Origin: Oscillospiraceae bacterium
GTDB lineage: Bacteria; Bacillota; Clostridia; Oscillospirales; Ruminococcaceae
Reading direction: 5' to 3'
Assembly (NCBI GenBank): GCA_009786985.1
Contig: WRGW01000106.1
Coordinates: forward strand, 1 to 41,152
Length of the DNA: 41,152 nucleotides
Positions within the stretch are counted from its first letter, which is position 1. Each line of letters opens with the position of its first letter. The notes under the pieces are model-generated. The model saw only the letters and a list, made by a program, of their open reading frames with translations. It was not told the origin of the DNA and made no database searches. The position numbers and the translations under genes are program-made. This document shows positions 9,360-19,452 of the stretch, in pieces.

Positions 9360-9424
9360 AGTTCTATTTTTTACCTTTAATTTTGATTTTTTAAAAAATT
9401 ATTAAATTTTTTTGAAATAAAGTG

Positions 9425-9453
9425 TTGATTTTTCTAAAATAGTGTGGTATAAT
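9425..9453 (+). promoter_or_regulatory. Promoter of tRNA-Pro
   Basis: TTGATT (9425-9430), 17-bp spacer, TATAAT (9448-9453). Confidence 0.75.
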
Positions 9454-9467
9454 GTTAATTGTGTTTA

Positions 9468-9541
9468 CGGGGCGTAGCTCAGTTTGGTAGAGTGCATGGT
9501 TTGGGACCATGATGCCGCAGGTTCGAGTCCTGTCGCCCCGA
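9468..9541 (+). tRNA. tRNA-Pro (anticodon TGG)
   Basis: Cloverleaf: acceptor CGGGGCG/CGCCCCG, anticodon arm CATGG-TTTGGGA-CCATG, T-arm GCAGGTTCGAGTCCTGT; CCA not encoded. Confidence 0.95.
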
Positions 9542-9555
9542 TTGTTTGATTAGTT

Positions 9556-9596
9556 ATAACCCTCACTCTTTGATTTGCGTCAAGAGTGAGGGTTAT
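9556..9596 (+). terminator. Terminator after tRNA-Pro
   Basis: ATAACCCTCACTCTT ... AAGAGTGAGGGTTAT followed by TTTT. Confidence 0.9.
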
Positions 9597-9651
9597 TTTT
9601 GAAAATGTCCGCTTCTCTTTTGTAAGCGAGTACGGTTCAATTACTCAAGGA

Positions 9652-9811
9652 CAACCTCTGAAAACCTCCTGCACGTTTTCGCTGTACGGGTTCTATCCGT
9701 CATCTTACCCCAAAAAGCTTCGCCCAAACATAAAGTTTGCCTACGTTTTTTGTGCAAAAGTACGAAAAAATCCGTATGGCGAAAATACATATAAAAGGTT
9801 TTCAGAGGTTG
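9652..9811. mobile_element. ~160-bp foldback/MITE-like element with 16-bp perfect terminal inverted repeats
   Basis: CAACCTCTGAAAACCT (9652-9667) and its exact reverse complement AGGTTTTCAGAGGTTG (9796-9811); internal complementary segments (TTTTCGCTGTACGG / CCGTATGGCGAAAA). Confidence 0.55.
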
Positions 9812-9897
9812 CCTAAGATTAGTGAATTGATGCTATTTCGCTATACTTAATACTGCCCTCTTGTTATTGTCTTTATCCAGTCTTTTTAGAATTTCTT

Positions 9898-10872
9898 TTA
9901 AAAACTAATAGTCTTAGCTATTTTATAGAGCTCATCGTCAAACACATTTTGCATAGAGAGTGCTTCGTTGATTTCGTAATCAACGATTGCGTTATTTTTG
10001 ATACCTACTACGCGATTTCCTTTGCCTGCATTAAGTAGTTCTACTGCATGATAACCAAGCTGACTTGCTACAACTCTGTCGCGTAGAGTAGGGGCCCCCC
10101 CTCTTTGTACATGACCCAAAATCGTTGCACGGGTTTCTACTCCAGTTGCTTCTTCAATTTTTAGGGCAATTTGATTAGCATCAATTTTATTTCCAGCGGT
10201 GAACCCTTCCGAAACCACTACAATAAAATGATGCTTTCCCCCAGTTCTAGTGGTATTTATTCTTTTAATTGCATCGTCGATAGTGTAATCTTTTTCCTTA
10301 ACAAGAATGCTTGTTGCACCACACGCAATTCCAGTTTGTAACGCAATATCACCCGCACGTCTCCCCATAACCTCCACTACCGAACAGCGGTCGTGCGATT
10401 GTGCGGTATCTCTAACCTTGTCCATAAGCTCCATAGCCGTATTCATAGCAGTATCAAAACCAACTGTGTATTCAGTTGAAGCGATGTCGTTATCGATAGT
10501 ACAAGGAATACCTATGCAAGGAATTCCTTCATTAGATAAGTCTTTAGCTCCTCTAAAAGAGCCGTCACCACCGATTACTATAATTCCTTCGATTCCTTCA
10601 TCAATACAGATTTTTACACCTTTGCGGACGCCTTCTAAAGGAACAAACTCAGGACAACGTGCGGTATATAACATAGTTCCGCCTTTTTCGATTATGTTAG
10701 AAACACTCCTCACCTCAAGTTCTTCGATATGTCTATTCAACAAACCATTGAACCCTCTGTAAATTCCTTTAACAGTTATATTCTTTGCAATAGCAGCACG
10801 TGTCACCGCACGGATTGTAGCATTCATACCTGGAGCGTCTCCCCCACTAGTAAGTACACCTATAGTTTTCAT
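9898..10872 (-). CDS. pfkA: 6-phosphofructokinase
   Basis: 324 aa; MKTIGVLTSGGDAPGMNATIRA, GGDGSFRGA, PCTIDND, VVEVMGRRAGDIA, ILGHVQRGG. Confidence 0.96.
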   Translation of the reverse strand: MKTIGVLTSGGDAPGMNATIRAVTRAAIAKNITVKGIYRGFNGLLNRHIEELEVRSVSNIIEKGGTMLYTARCPEFVPLEGVRKGVKICIDEGIEGIIVIGGDGSFRGAKDLSNEGIPCIGIPCTIDNDIASTEYTVGFDTAMNTAMELMDKVRDTAQSHDRCSVVEVMGRRAGDIALQTGIACGATSILVKEKDYTIDDAIKRINTTRTGGKHHFIVVVSEGFTAGNKIDANQIALKIEEATGVETRATILGHVQRGGAPTLRDRVVASQLGYHAVELLNAGKGNRVVGIKNNAIVDYEINEALSMQNVFDDELYKIAKTISF

Positions 10873-11091
10873 ATTATAAAGTTCCCCCTTGATTTAGTTT
10901 TCCTATAATTATTACCATTATTCTTGTATTATTTCATATTGCTTTACATTATACATCATTTATACCGAAAAGTCAATAATAATTAAAACAAAATTACATA
11001 AAGACTTGAAAAATTTCAAAATTTGTGATAATATATTATAGTGTAGGCGATAATAGCCGAGAAATAGTCACGAAAGGTCATAAAATAAATC

Positions 11092-12873
11092 ATGGATTTA
11101 AAAAGAACTCATTATTGTGGGGAAGTTGGGACAGAACAAATCGGGAGCAAGGTTGCAGTTGGAGGGTTTGTAAAGAGGAATCGCGATAAAGGTGGGATTA
11201 TCTTCATAGACTTAAGAGATAGAACTGGTGTAGTCCAGCTTGTATTGGATGAAACTGTACCGCCTGAAGCATTTGAAATTGCAAAAACTGTTAAAAGTGA
11301 ATATGTATTGATGGTTTATGGGCATTTACGTCGCCGCGAAAGCATTAACAAAGAAATCAAGACTGGTTCAGTCGAAATCCTTATTAATGAACTTAAAATC
11401 CTTTCAAAATCAAAAACCCCTCCTTTTGAAATCACTGACGAAACCAATGTTAGCGAAGAACTTAGATTAAAATATCGTTACCTCGATTTACGCCGAAAAG
11501 AACTTCAAGATAATCTCATGATGCGACATGATATTGCTCGTTACACGCGTGAATATTTTTACGATAATGGGTTCATAGAAATCGAAACACCTACTTTTAT
11601 GAAATCTACTCCAGAGGGTGCGAGGGATTACCTTGTTCCGTCAAGAATTCATAATGGGAAGTTTTATGCTCTCCCGCAATCACCACAAATTTACAAACAG
11701 CTCCTTATGATTGCGGGATACGATAGATATATTCAACTTGCACGCTGTTATCGTGATGAGGACTTACGTGCCGACCGTCAGCCTGAGTTCACACAAATAG
11801 ACCTTGAGATGTCTTTTGTTGACGTGCCAGATATTCTCGAAATTCTTGAAGGATTCATAGCGTTTGTTATGAAAAAAGTCAAAGGTATTGAAGTGTCCTT
11901 GCCGTTCCCGCAATTGACTTATGATGAGGCTATGTCGATTTACGGTTCGGATAAGCCAGATACTCGCTTTGATATGAAAATCGTAGATATCTCCGACTTA
12001 CCAGCTGTCAAAGATAGTGAGTTTGTGGTATTCAAACAGCCGCTTAATGCTGGAGGTTCGGTGCGTGGAATTGTCGCAAAAAATTCAGCAACTACTCTGA
12101 CACGTAAGGAAATCGATAAATTAATTGAGTTTGTTAAAGGAATTGGTGCAAAAGGTTTAGCCTACATTCGATGGGTGGAAGATGAACCGAATTGTAGTTT
12201 TGCAAAGTTCTTAAAAGAAGGTGAATTAGCACAACTCTGCCAAAAACTCGGTTGCGAAAAAGGTGACGTGGCATTCATTTCAGCGGATACTGATAAGACT
12301 GTTTTTTCAACACTCGGTGCACTTAGAAATCAACTTGCTGAAAAGCTCAGTTTAATTCAAGACAACGTATATAACTATGTCTGGATTACTGATATGCCTT
12401 TCTTTGCAAAAGAAGAAAACGGCGAATTTGTAGCAATGCATCATCCATTCACCTGCCCTACCGACGAAAGTATGCAGTATATTGATTCTGGCAACGTTTT
12501 TGACAAAGAAAAAGTGCACGCTAAGGCGTACGATTTGGTGATTAATGGGGTTGAATTGTTATCGGGGTCGATTCGCATAAACGATTATGAGTTGCAAGAA
12601 AAGATGTTTAAGGCACTCGGGCTTACTGAAGATGAGATTGAAGCTAAATTCGGATTCCTAGTAGAGGCTTATAAATACGCCAGCCCTCCTCACGGTGGTG
12701 CGGGAATAGGATTGGATAGACTTGCGATGGTGCTTTGTGGCGCGGATAGTTTAAGAGATGTCACCGCTTTCCCAAAAATTAAAGATGCAAGCGAGCTTAT
12801 GTCTGAATGCCCAACCGAAGTAGGAGTTGAACAACTGGGTGAACTTGGTATTACAATTGCTACCAATAAATAG
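11092..12873 (+). CDS. aspS: Aspartyl-tRNA synthetase (bacterial type)
   Basis: 593 aa; class II motifs ETPTFMKSTPEGARDYLVPSR, QSPQIYKQLLMIAGYDRYIQLARCYRDEDLRADRQPEFTQIDLEMSF, GAGIGLDRLAMVL. Confidence 0.97.
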   Translation: MDLKRTHYCGEVGTEQIGSKVAVGGFVKRNRDKGGIIFIDLRDRTGVVQLVLDETVPPEAFEIAKTVKSEYVLMVYGHLRRRESINKEIKTGSVEILINELKILSKSKTPPFEITDETNVSEELRLKYRYLDLRRKELQDNLMMRHDIARYTREYFYDNGFIEIETPTFMKSTPEGARDYLVPSRIHNGKFYALPQSPQIYKQLLMIAGYDRYIQLARCYRDEDLRADRQPEFTQIDLEMSFVDVPDILEILEGFIAFVMKKVKGIEVSLPFPQLTYDEAMSIYGSDKPDTRFDMKIVDISDLPAVKDSEFVVFKQPLNAGGSVRGIVAKNSATTLTRKEIDKLIEFVKGIGAKGLAYIRWVEDEPNCSFAKFLKEGELAQLCQKLGCEKGDVAFISADTDKTVFSTLGALRNQLAEKLSLIQDNVYNYVWITDMPFFAKEENGEFVAMHHPFTCPTDESMQYIDSGNVFDKEKVHAKAYDLVINGVELLSGSIRINDYELQEKMFKALGLTEDEIEAKFGFLVEAYKYASPPHGGAGIGLDRLAMVLCGADSLRDVTAFPKIKDASELMSECPTEVGVEQLGELGITIATNK

Positions 12874-12885
12874 GAGAGATTTATT

Positions 12886-13482
12886 ATGAGAACTGCGAGC
12901 ATTACTCGTAAAACCAGAGAAACTGACATTCTTGCGACAATCAATCTTGACAACACTGGAGAGTGCAAAATCGCCACTGGTATAGGATTTTTGGACCATA
13001 TGCTTACTGCACTGGCCGTTCATGGCGGATTCGGATTGCAACTTCATTGCAAAGGTGACCTTGAAGTAGATTGTCATCACACAACCGAAGATGTAGGAAT
13101 TGTAATTGGTAGAGCGATTAAAGAAGCACTAACCACACCGTCAGCTAAAGGAGCAGTTGCACCTTTTATGCGCTACGGTTCGGCAAGAATCCCCATGGAC
13201 GAGAGCATTGGTTGGTGTGATTTAGATATAAGCGGTCGCCCATATTTAGTCTTCAAAGCGGAATTTGCTCATCCGAAAGTCGGTGAACTTGATACTCAAA
13301 TGATTAAGGAATTCTTCCATGCAGTCTCATTAAACGCAAAGTTGACTTTGCATATAGGGGCGGACGGCGAAAACGACCATCACAAAATCGAAGCGATGTT
13401 CAAGGCGTTTGCGTACGCAATTAAAGAAGCTGTTCGTGTAAACACTGAAGGCAAAATCATTTCAACTAAAGGAGTACTCTAA
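12886..13482 (+). CDS. hisB: Imidazoleglycerol-phosphate dehydratase
   Basis: TGIGFLDHMLTALAVHGGF, DCHHTTEDVGIVIG. Confidence 0.96.
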   Translation: MRTASITRKTRETDILATINLDNTGECKIATGIGFLDHMLTALAVHGGFGLQLHCKGDLEVDCHHTTEDVGIVIGRAIKEALTTPSAKGAVAPFMRYGSARIPMDESIGWCDLDISGRPYLVFKAEFAHPKVGELDTQMIKEFFHAVSLNAKLTLHIGADGENDHHKIEAMFKAFAYAIKEAVRVNTEGKIISTKGVL

Positions 13483-14213
13483 TGTTAATATTTCCCGCAA
13501 TCGATATAAAAGATGGGCGTTGTGTTCGTCTTACCAAGGGGGATTTTTCTACAGTGCAAAAAGTCGCCGATGATTATATGGAAACTGCACGTGCGTTCGA
13601 GAAATCGGGTTCGGAGTGGATTCATATGGTTGACCTTGATGGTGCAAAATCCGCTTCCCCTCAAAATCGTGATATATTCGTTGATGTTGCGACGAATACT
13701 TCTCTCAAAGTTCAAGTCGGCGGTGGAATTCGTACACTCGAAACAATCGAAAGTTATATAAATGCTGGTATTACGAGAATAATTCTAGGTTCAATCGCAA
13801 TCGAAAATCCCGAACTTGTTAAAAACGCTACTAAACAATTCGGGGCAGAAAAAATCGTCGTTGGTATTGACGCAAAAAACGGAATGGTTGCAACTAACGG
13901 TTGGCTCGAAACCAGTAAAGTTGATTTTATCACTCTCGCTCACAAAATGGTATCATTTGGTGTTAGATACTTTGTTTTTACTGATATAGACAAAGATGGT
14001 ACACTGACTGGACCAAATCACGAAAAAACTAAACAGCTTCAAAACGAAGTCAGGGCTTTTGGTGGAAATGTGGTAGCATCTGGCGGAATCAAAGCTATTG
14101 ACGATATCAAGACACTTAAAACTAATGGTATTTACGGGGCGATTTGTGGAAAATCTCTATACTCAGGTTCGCTTGATTTGGCGGAAGCTATTCAAATTGG
14201 CAAAGGGGTGTGA
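13482..14213 (+). CDS. hisA: Phosphoribosylformimino-5-aminoimidazole carboxamide ribotide isomerase
   Basis: [50 protein letters not shown]. Confidence 0.95.
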   Translation: MLIFPAIDIKDGRCVRLTKGDFSTVQKVADDYMETARAFEKSGSEWIHMVDLDGAKSASPQNRDIFVDVATNTSLKVQVGGGIRTLETIESYINAGITRIILGSIAIENPELVKNATKQFGAEKIVVGIDAKNGMVATNGWLETSKVDFITLAHKMVSFGVRYFVFTDIDKDGTLTGPNHEKTKQLQNEVRAFGGNVVASGGIKAIDDIKTLKTNGIYGAICGKSLYSGSLDLAEAIQIGKGV

Positions 14214-14215
14214 GC

Positions 14216-14548
14216 ATGAATGATATTAATAAACTATTCGTAAAATCTAAGCTTATTCCAGCGATTATTCAGTGTAATGAAACAGGTGAAGTTCTAATGC
14301 TCGCTTATATGAACCAAGAGAGTTTAGAACAAACTATTGAGCTTGGTGAAACAATATTCTGGAGTCGTTCACGCAAACAATTTTGGCACAAAGGTAAAAC
14401 TTCAGGGCATACTCAGCGTGTAATTGCAATACACTCTGACTGTGATGATGATACACTTTTAATCAAAGTTGAACAGGTCGGAAATGCTTGTCATACTGGG
14501 ACATATTCGTGTTTCTTCAACGAAATTAAACTTGACAATAAGAGGTGA
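14216..14548 (+). CDS. hisI: Phosphoribosyl-AMP cyclohydrolase (no HisE domain)
   Basis: [63 protein letters not shown] at 14216 preferred; GTG at 14210 is the alternative. Confidence 0.94.
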   Translation: MNDINKLFVKSKLIPAIIQCNETGEVLMLAYMNQESLEQTIELGETIFWSRSRKQFWHKGKTSGHTQRVIAIHSDCDDDTLLIKVEQVGNACHTGTYSCFFNEIKLDNKR

Positions 14549-14552
14549 CTTA

Positions 14553-15773
14553 ATGCTTGACAAACTGCATGACTTTTTTGCAAACAAACGTGTTTTGATT
14601 CTCGGGTGTGGACTTGAAGGAAAGTCAACTATACGACTTTTGGAAAAACTAAATTGTGCCACAAAAATAGATGTAATTGAACAGTATCATCATACCACGC
14701 CACTCCCCGAAGACTATGATGTGGTCATGAAATCCCCAGGGATTCCACTGTTTGATAACCCAAGTGAGAGCATTAGAAATAAAATCACTTGTCAAGTAGA
14801 TTTGTTTTTGCGATTTGCACGTGATTCAAAACAGAACTTACCAACGGTGATTGGTATTACTGGAACTAAAGGCAAATCGACGACTTCGAGCTTGATTCAT
14901 CATATTCTATGCAAATGTGGCAAAAAGAGTAAACTAATCGGTAATATCGGTGTACCACCGCTGGATATTTGCGTGGAAATGTCCGAACTTGATTTTGTAG
15001 TAGCAGAATTATCCTGCCATCAACTTGAGTATTCAACTTCAAGCCCACAAATCGCTGTTTATCTAAATTTGTTTGAAGAACATCTCGACCATTATGTCAG
15101 CTTCTTGCATTATCGGCGCGCTAAAGAAAACATCTATGCTTATCAGAAATTTGGTGATTTTTTAGTATTCGGCGACAATACTGCTCATGGGTTAGTACCA
15201 GTTGAAGGAGTGACTGTATTTGATGAACGCAAAGTGATTGAATGCGAAAATCTGCGTGGAAAACACAACCAACGTAATGTTGGAGTAGCGGTCAAGGTAG
15301 CAGAACTTGCAGGCATTCCAAGGCAGACAGCAATTTCGGCAGTGAACAGCTTTTCAGGGCTTGAACATAGACTTGAAATGTTTGCAAAACTCAGAGATGT
15401 CAAATGGGTGAACGACAGCATCGGTACTATTCCAAGTGCGACAATCGCAGCGGTAGAGGCTTTTCCTGAAACCGATACTCTTATAATAGGTGGTATGAAT
15501 CGAGGAATTGACTATTCAACTTTAGTCGAATTTTTGAATACTCGCCATGATATCAATGTAATCGCTTTGCCAGACTCTGGGCATATGCTCGCCGACCTGT
15601 TTCTTGTCGAGCACCCAAAAATCCAAAAAGTAGCTGATTTGTCAGAAGCAGTTATTCTGGCGAAAGAAATCACAAAAAAATGTTGCATACTCTCACCAGC
15701 AGCAGCAAGCTATGGATTTTACAAGAATTTTGAGGAGCGTGGGCAACATTTCAAAAAATTGGTGAGAAATTAG
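14553..15773 (+). CDS. murD: UDP-N-acetylmuramoylalanine--D-glutamate ligase
   Basis: ILGCGLEGKSTIRLLEK, KSPGIP, GITGTKGKSTTSSLIHHIL, NLFEEHLDHY, WVNDSIGTIPSATIAAVEAF. Start ATG at 14553 rather than 14469. Confidence 0.93.
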   Translation: MLDKLHDFFANKRVLILGCGLEGKSTIRLLEKLNCATKIDVIEQYHHTTPLPEDYDVVMKSPGIPLFDNPSESIRNKITCQVDLFLRFARDSKQNLPTVIGITGTKGKSTTSSLIHHILCKCGKKSKLIGNIGVPPLDICVEMSELDFVVAELSCHQLEYSTSSPQIAVYLNLFEEHLDHYVSFLHYRRAKENIYAYQKFGDFLVFGDNTAHGLVPVEGVTVFDERKVIECENLRGKHNQRNVGVAVKVAELAGIPRQTAISAVNSFSGLEHRLEMFAKLRDVKWVNDSIGTIPSATIAAVEAFPETDTLIIGGMNRGIDYSTLVEFLNTRHDINVIALPDSGHMLADLFLVEHPKIQKVADLSEAVILAKEITKKCCILSPAAASYGFYKNFEERGQHFKKLVRN

Positions 15774-15806
15774 CGTAGTCTTTTTCAATAAATTTCCCGA
15801 AAAGAC

Positions 15807-15835
15807 TTGACATTATTTTCACTATGGTGTATAAT
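15807..15835 (+). promoter_or_regulatory. Promoter of serC-serA operon
   Basis: TTGACA (15807-15812), 17-bp spacer, TATAAT (15830-15835). Confidence 0.85.
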
Positions 15836-15898
15836 AAAGATTGTGTGAAGGGGTGAAGGTTCTCGCCTACACTACCCAATTAACAAAGGAGAATAACA

Positions 15899-16987
15899 AT
15901 GAAGAAAGTTTACAATTTTAGTGCAGGACCCGCAGTTTTACCAGAAGAAGTCCTAAAAAAAGCAGCATCTGAGCTTACAGCTTATGGAGATACTGGACAA
16001 TCGGTGATGGAAATGTCGCATCGTTCAAAAGAATACGAAGGCATTCATAATGAATGTATTTCGCTTTTGAAAGAAGTTATGGGAGTTCCGGAAAATTATA
16101 AAGTGCTGTTCATTCAAGGAGGAGCACATATGCAGTTTGAAATGTTGCCACTAAATCTCAAGAAAAACGGTAAAGCTGATTTTGTGGTGACAGGTCAATG
16201 GGCTGGAAAAGCTCATTCAGAAGCTGGTAACTATCTCGAAGCTAATATGGTTGCGTCTTCTAAAGACAAAACTTTTTCGTACATTCCAAAACTTGATAGC
16301 ACGACTTTTACTAAAGATGCAGATTATTTTCACATCTGTCAAAATAACACGATTTTTGGAACGAGGTTTGCAGAACTTCCTGATACTGGAAACATACCAC
16401 TCATTTCTGATATGTCATCTTGTATCTTGTCAGAACCAGTTGAGATCAGCAAGTTTGGTGTGATTTACGCTTGTGCCCAAAAAAATATGGGTCCTTCGGG
16501 TGTGACCGTTGTGATTATTCGTGAGGACTTAATCCATGATTTGTCTGACGTTACTCCACACGTTCCGACTATGCTTCGATACAAAACGTATGCTGACAAT
16601 AACTCACTCTATAACACCCCTCCGACTTATAGTATTTATATGTGCAAATTAGTACTCGAGTGGATTAAAGCTAACGGTGGGTTGTCTGCTATGAAAACTC
16701 ATAATGAGAAAAAAGCGTCGATTTTGTATGATGCGATTGATACGTCAAAAATGTTCTCGAACCCAGTAGCAAAAGAAGACCGTTCTCTTATGAACGTAAC
16801 TTTTGTTACTGGAAATGAAGAGCTTGACAAAAAGTTCATCACAGAAGCAAAGACATCTGGATTTGTAAACTTAGGCGGACATCGCTCGGTAGGTGGAATG
16901 CGTGCGAGTATTTACAATTCTATGCCGATTTCTGGAGTAGAAGCACTTGTTAATTTCATGAAAAAATTTGAGGAGGAAAACTCTTAA
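15899..16987 (+). CDS. serC: Phosphoserine aminotransferase
   Basis: MKKVYNFSAGPAVLPEEVLKKAASEL, SHRSKEYE, QKNMGPSGVTVVIIRED, GGHRSVGGMRASIYN. Confidence 0.97.
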   Translation: MKKVYNFSAGPAVLPEEVLKKAASELTAYGDTGQSVMEMSHRSKEYEGIHNECISLLKEVMGVPENYKVLFIQGGAHMQFEMLPLNLKKNGKADFVVTGQWAGKAHSEAGNYLEANMVASSKDKTFSYIPKLDSTTFTKDADYFHICQNNTIFGTRFAELPDTGNIPLISDMSSCILSEPVEISKFGVIYACAQKNMGPSGVTVVIIREDLIHDLSDVTPHVPTMLRYKTYADNNSLYNTPPTYSIYMCKLVLEWIKANGGLSAMKTHNEKKASILYDAIDTSKMFSNPVAKEDRSLMNVTFVTGNEELDKKFITEAKTSGFVNLGGHRSVGGMRASIYNSMPISGVEALVNFMKKFEEENS

Positions 16988-18153
16988 TGTCTATAAACAT
17001 TCAAACTTTGAATAAAATCGCTACTTGCGGAACAAAATTGTTTGACAAAAGCAAATACACTGTAGGGGAAGATGTTGGAAATCCGCAGGCTATTCTTCTT
17101 AGAAGTGCGTCAATGCACGATATGAATTTTGCATCTGAACTACTCTGCATTGGTAGAGCTGGTGCTGGAACTAACAATATTCCTGTAGACGAATGCTCAA
17201 AACAAGGGATTGTTGTATTTAATACCCCTGGTGCGAACGCAAACGGCGTTAAAGAACTTACAATTGCAGGTCTGTTACTTGCATCACGTAAAATTACCGC
17301 CGCGATTGATGAATGTAAGACGCTCAAAGGAAAAGGTGACGAAGTTCCGAAACTTGTCGAAAAAATCAAAGGAGCATACGGTGGTCCTGAAATCATGGGC
17401 AAAAAGCTCGGAATAATCGGGCTTGGGGCGATTGGAGCTTTAGTAGCAAACGCAGCAGCAGCCCTCGGAATGGAAGTCTGTGGTTATGACCCTTACCTTT
17501 CAGTAGGTGGGGCATTATCGCTTTCGAGAAAATTTAACTATGTTAAAGACGTTCGTGAGATTTATAGCACGTGTGATTACATTTCTCTAAACGCACCAGT
17601 AACTCCAGATACTAAAGGAATGATTAACGCTGAAAGTATCGCCTCCTGCAAAGATGGCGTAAGGTTCGTAAATTTCGCACGTTCGGAACTAGTAGATAAT
17701 CCTGCTATGATTACTGCCCTCGGTTCTGGTAAAGTCTCAGCTTATGTAACTGACTTCCCTACCGATGATGTAATCGGAGTTGACGGCGTAATAGCTATTC
17801 CTCACCTCGGTGCGTCTACCCCTGAAAGTGAAGATAACTGTGCAGTGATGGCGGCTACTCAAGTAATCGACTATATCGAAAACGGAAACATCACAAATTC
17901 AGTAAATCTACCGAATCTAATCATGAACCGCACTGGCGATTTTAAGCTATGTGTGATTCATAAAAATATTGATGGAATACTGACTAAAATCACCAAGGTA
18001 GTCGCTGATAAAGGCGGAAATATCGAAAATATGGAAAGTAAGTCTAAAAAAGACTATGCTTACACCGTCCTTGATGTAAAAGGTAGCTCTGACGGCATTA
18101 CAGACAGTGTTTCTGAGATTGACAACATTGTTTCTGTGCGTGTGATTGGGTAA
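16987..18153 (+). CDS. serA: D-3-phosphoglycerate dehydrogenase with C-terminal ACT-like region
   Basis: GRAGAGTNNIPVDECSKQGIVVFNTPGANANGVKEL, LGIIGLGAIGALVANAAAALGMEVCGYDP, IPHLGASTPESEDNCA. Confidence 0.93.
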   Translation: MSINIQTLNKIATCGTKLFDKSKYTVGEDVGNPQAILLRSASMHDMNFASELLCIGRAGAGTNNIPVDECSKQGIVVFNTPGANANGVKELTIAGLLLASRKITAAIDECKTLKGKGDEVPKLVEKIKGAYGGPEIMGKKLGIIGLGAIGALVANAAAALGMEVCGYDPYLSVGGALSLSRKFNYVKDVREIYSTCDYISLNAPVTPDTKGMINAESIASCKDGVRFVNFARSELVDNPAMITALGSGKVSAYVTDFPTDDVIGVDGVIAIPHLGASTPESEDNCAVMAATQVIDYIENGNITNSVNLPNLIMNRTGDFKLCVIHKNIDGILTKITKVVADKGGNIENMESKSKKDYAYTVLDVKGSSDGITDSVSEIDNIVSVRVIG

Positions 18154-18162
18154 TTTGCGATT

Positions 18163-19215
18163 ATGGAAGAACGTAAAAAAATAAGTGTCGGATATTTCCG
18201 CAGTAAAAGGAAACCGGGAAAAAGGGCACACATCACCGCTATGTGTGCGTTAGCTCATGGGATTAATTTTTTCTATTTCAACGAAGACATGGTGAATCTT
18301 AAGGCCAAAACAATCAAAGGTTGGTTTTGGAATGTTGACAAATGCAGATACGTTCAAAAAGAAACGCCTTATCCCGATATAGTGGACTTTACGCGGAGAA
18401 GCGAACTTGAAAAAACGCAACTCATTAGTGAGTTGCGTAAACATTGTATATTCACTTGGCATCATTTAGGCGGAAAATCCACAATTTACTCTGTTCTTGA
18501 AAACGCTGGTTTTTTAGACTATTTAGTTGAATCGCATGAATTTAATGATTGTAGCATTGATGACATTTATACTTTGTTGCAAAAGCATAAGACGCTAATT
18601 ATAAAACCTACAGATTCAAGTCTTGGTAGAGGTGTTCGCAAACTTCGTTATGAAAATGAACGGTATTATCTTCATTATAGGCATGAAGAAACTGAATATA
18701 ATCGCGTGGAATTTCAAAAATATCTTGATGACAAACTACGCACCAAAAAATTCCTGATTCAAGAATACATTCAGTCAGTGTCAAATAGTGGTAGCCCTTT
18801 CGATTTAAGGGTGAATGTTAGGCGTAGCAAAGGCGGCAAATGGAGTTCGATTGAAATGTTTACAAGAAATGGACATCCCGATGGTGTTATATCTAACTTA
18901 GCGGCTGGCGGATATTCAGTCGCACACGGTCTTGAATATTTCTTGCGGTTTGAATTTGGCGACGATGAAGCTAAACGAATCCATGATGAGGCTATGACTA
19001 TAGCAAGAACACTTCCAGCGAAATTTCAAGAGGGCTATTCAACACCTTTTGTGCATTTAGGAATAGATTTAGTTATAAATCGCACCAAAAACAACGAAAT
19101 CAAAATCCTTGAACTTAACAGCAATCCAATCGCTTGCACAATCGAACATATTGCAGCTGAAGACAAAGTTTGGTGTTATAAATGGCTTGCTTCTGGTGCA
19201 GAAGAGCCTGAATAG
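18163..19215 (+). CDS. YheC/YheD-type endospore coat-associated ATP-grasp protein
   Basis: IIKPTDSSLGRGVRKLRYE, FLIQEYIQ, PFDLRVNVRRSKGGKW, LGIDLVINRTKNNEIKILELNSNP. Confidence 0.85.
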   Translation: MEERKKISVGYFRSKRKPGKRAHITAMCALAHGINFFYFNEDMVNLKAKTIKGWFWNVDKCRYVQKETPYPDIVDFTRRSELEKTQLISELRKHCIFTWHHLGGKSTIYSVLENAGFLDYLVESHEFNDCSIDDIYTLLQKHKTLIIKPTDSSLGRGVRKLRYENERYYLHYRHEETEYNRVEFQKYLDDKLRTKKFLIQEYIQSVSNSGSPFDLRVNVRRSKGGKWSSIEMFTRNGHPDGVISNLAAGGYSVAHGLEYFLRFEFGDDEAKRIHDEAMTIARTLPAKFQEGYSTPFVHLGIDLVINRTKNNEIKILELNSNPIACTIEHIAAEDKVWCYKWLASGAEEPE

Positions 19216-19404
19216 AAATTCTCGCCAAAAAATCAAACTATTAGACCTCCACGAAAACTAACGCACGGCGACTTTTTGGCTAATTTTCCGCTTTACTGCG
19301 TTAATTTTTCGTTAAATATCCTCAGATATTCGCCTCAAAATTGCCTTGTATGGCAAAAAATTAGCTTTCAAGTCCACTCACAGTTAGTTTCCGAGGAGGT
19401 ATAC

Positions 19405-19449
19405 TATAAAACCGCAACAAGACCGAAATGTCATTGTTGCGGTTTTATA
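19405..19449. terminator. Bidirectional terminator between the YheC/D gene and the Cof-type phosphatase
   Basis: TATAAAACCGCAACAA ... TTGTTGCGGTTTTATA. Confidence 0.88.
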
Positions 19450-19452
19450 ATT

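Noticed and set aside
9586-9816. 76-aa ORF MRVIFENVRFSF...
   Set aside because: Starts inside the tRNA terminator and covers the foldback element; no RBS or protein-like character.
10985-11091. T-box or other riboswitch upstream of aspS
   Set aside because: Short AT-rich leader without recognisable T-box or riboswitch core.
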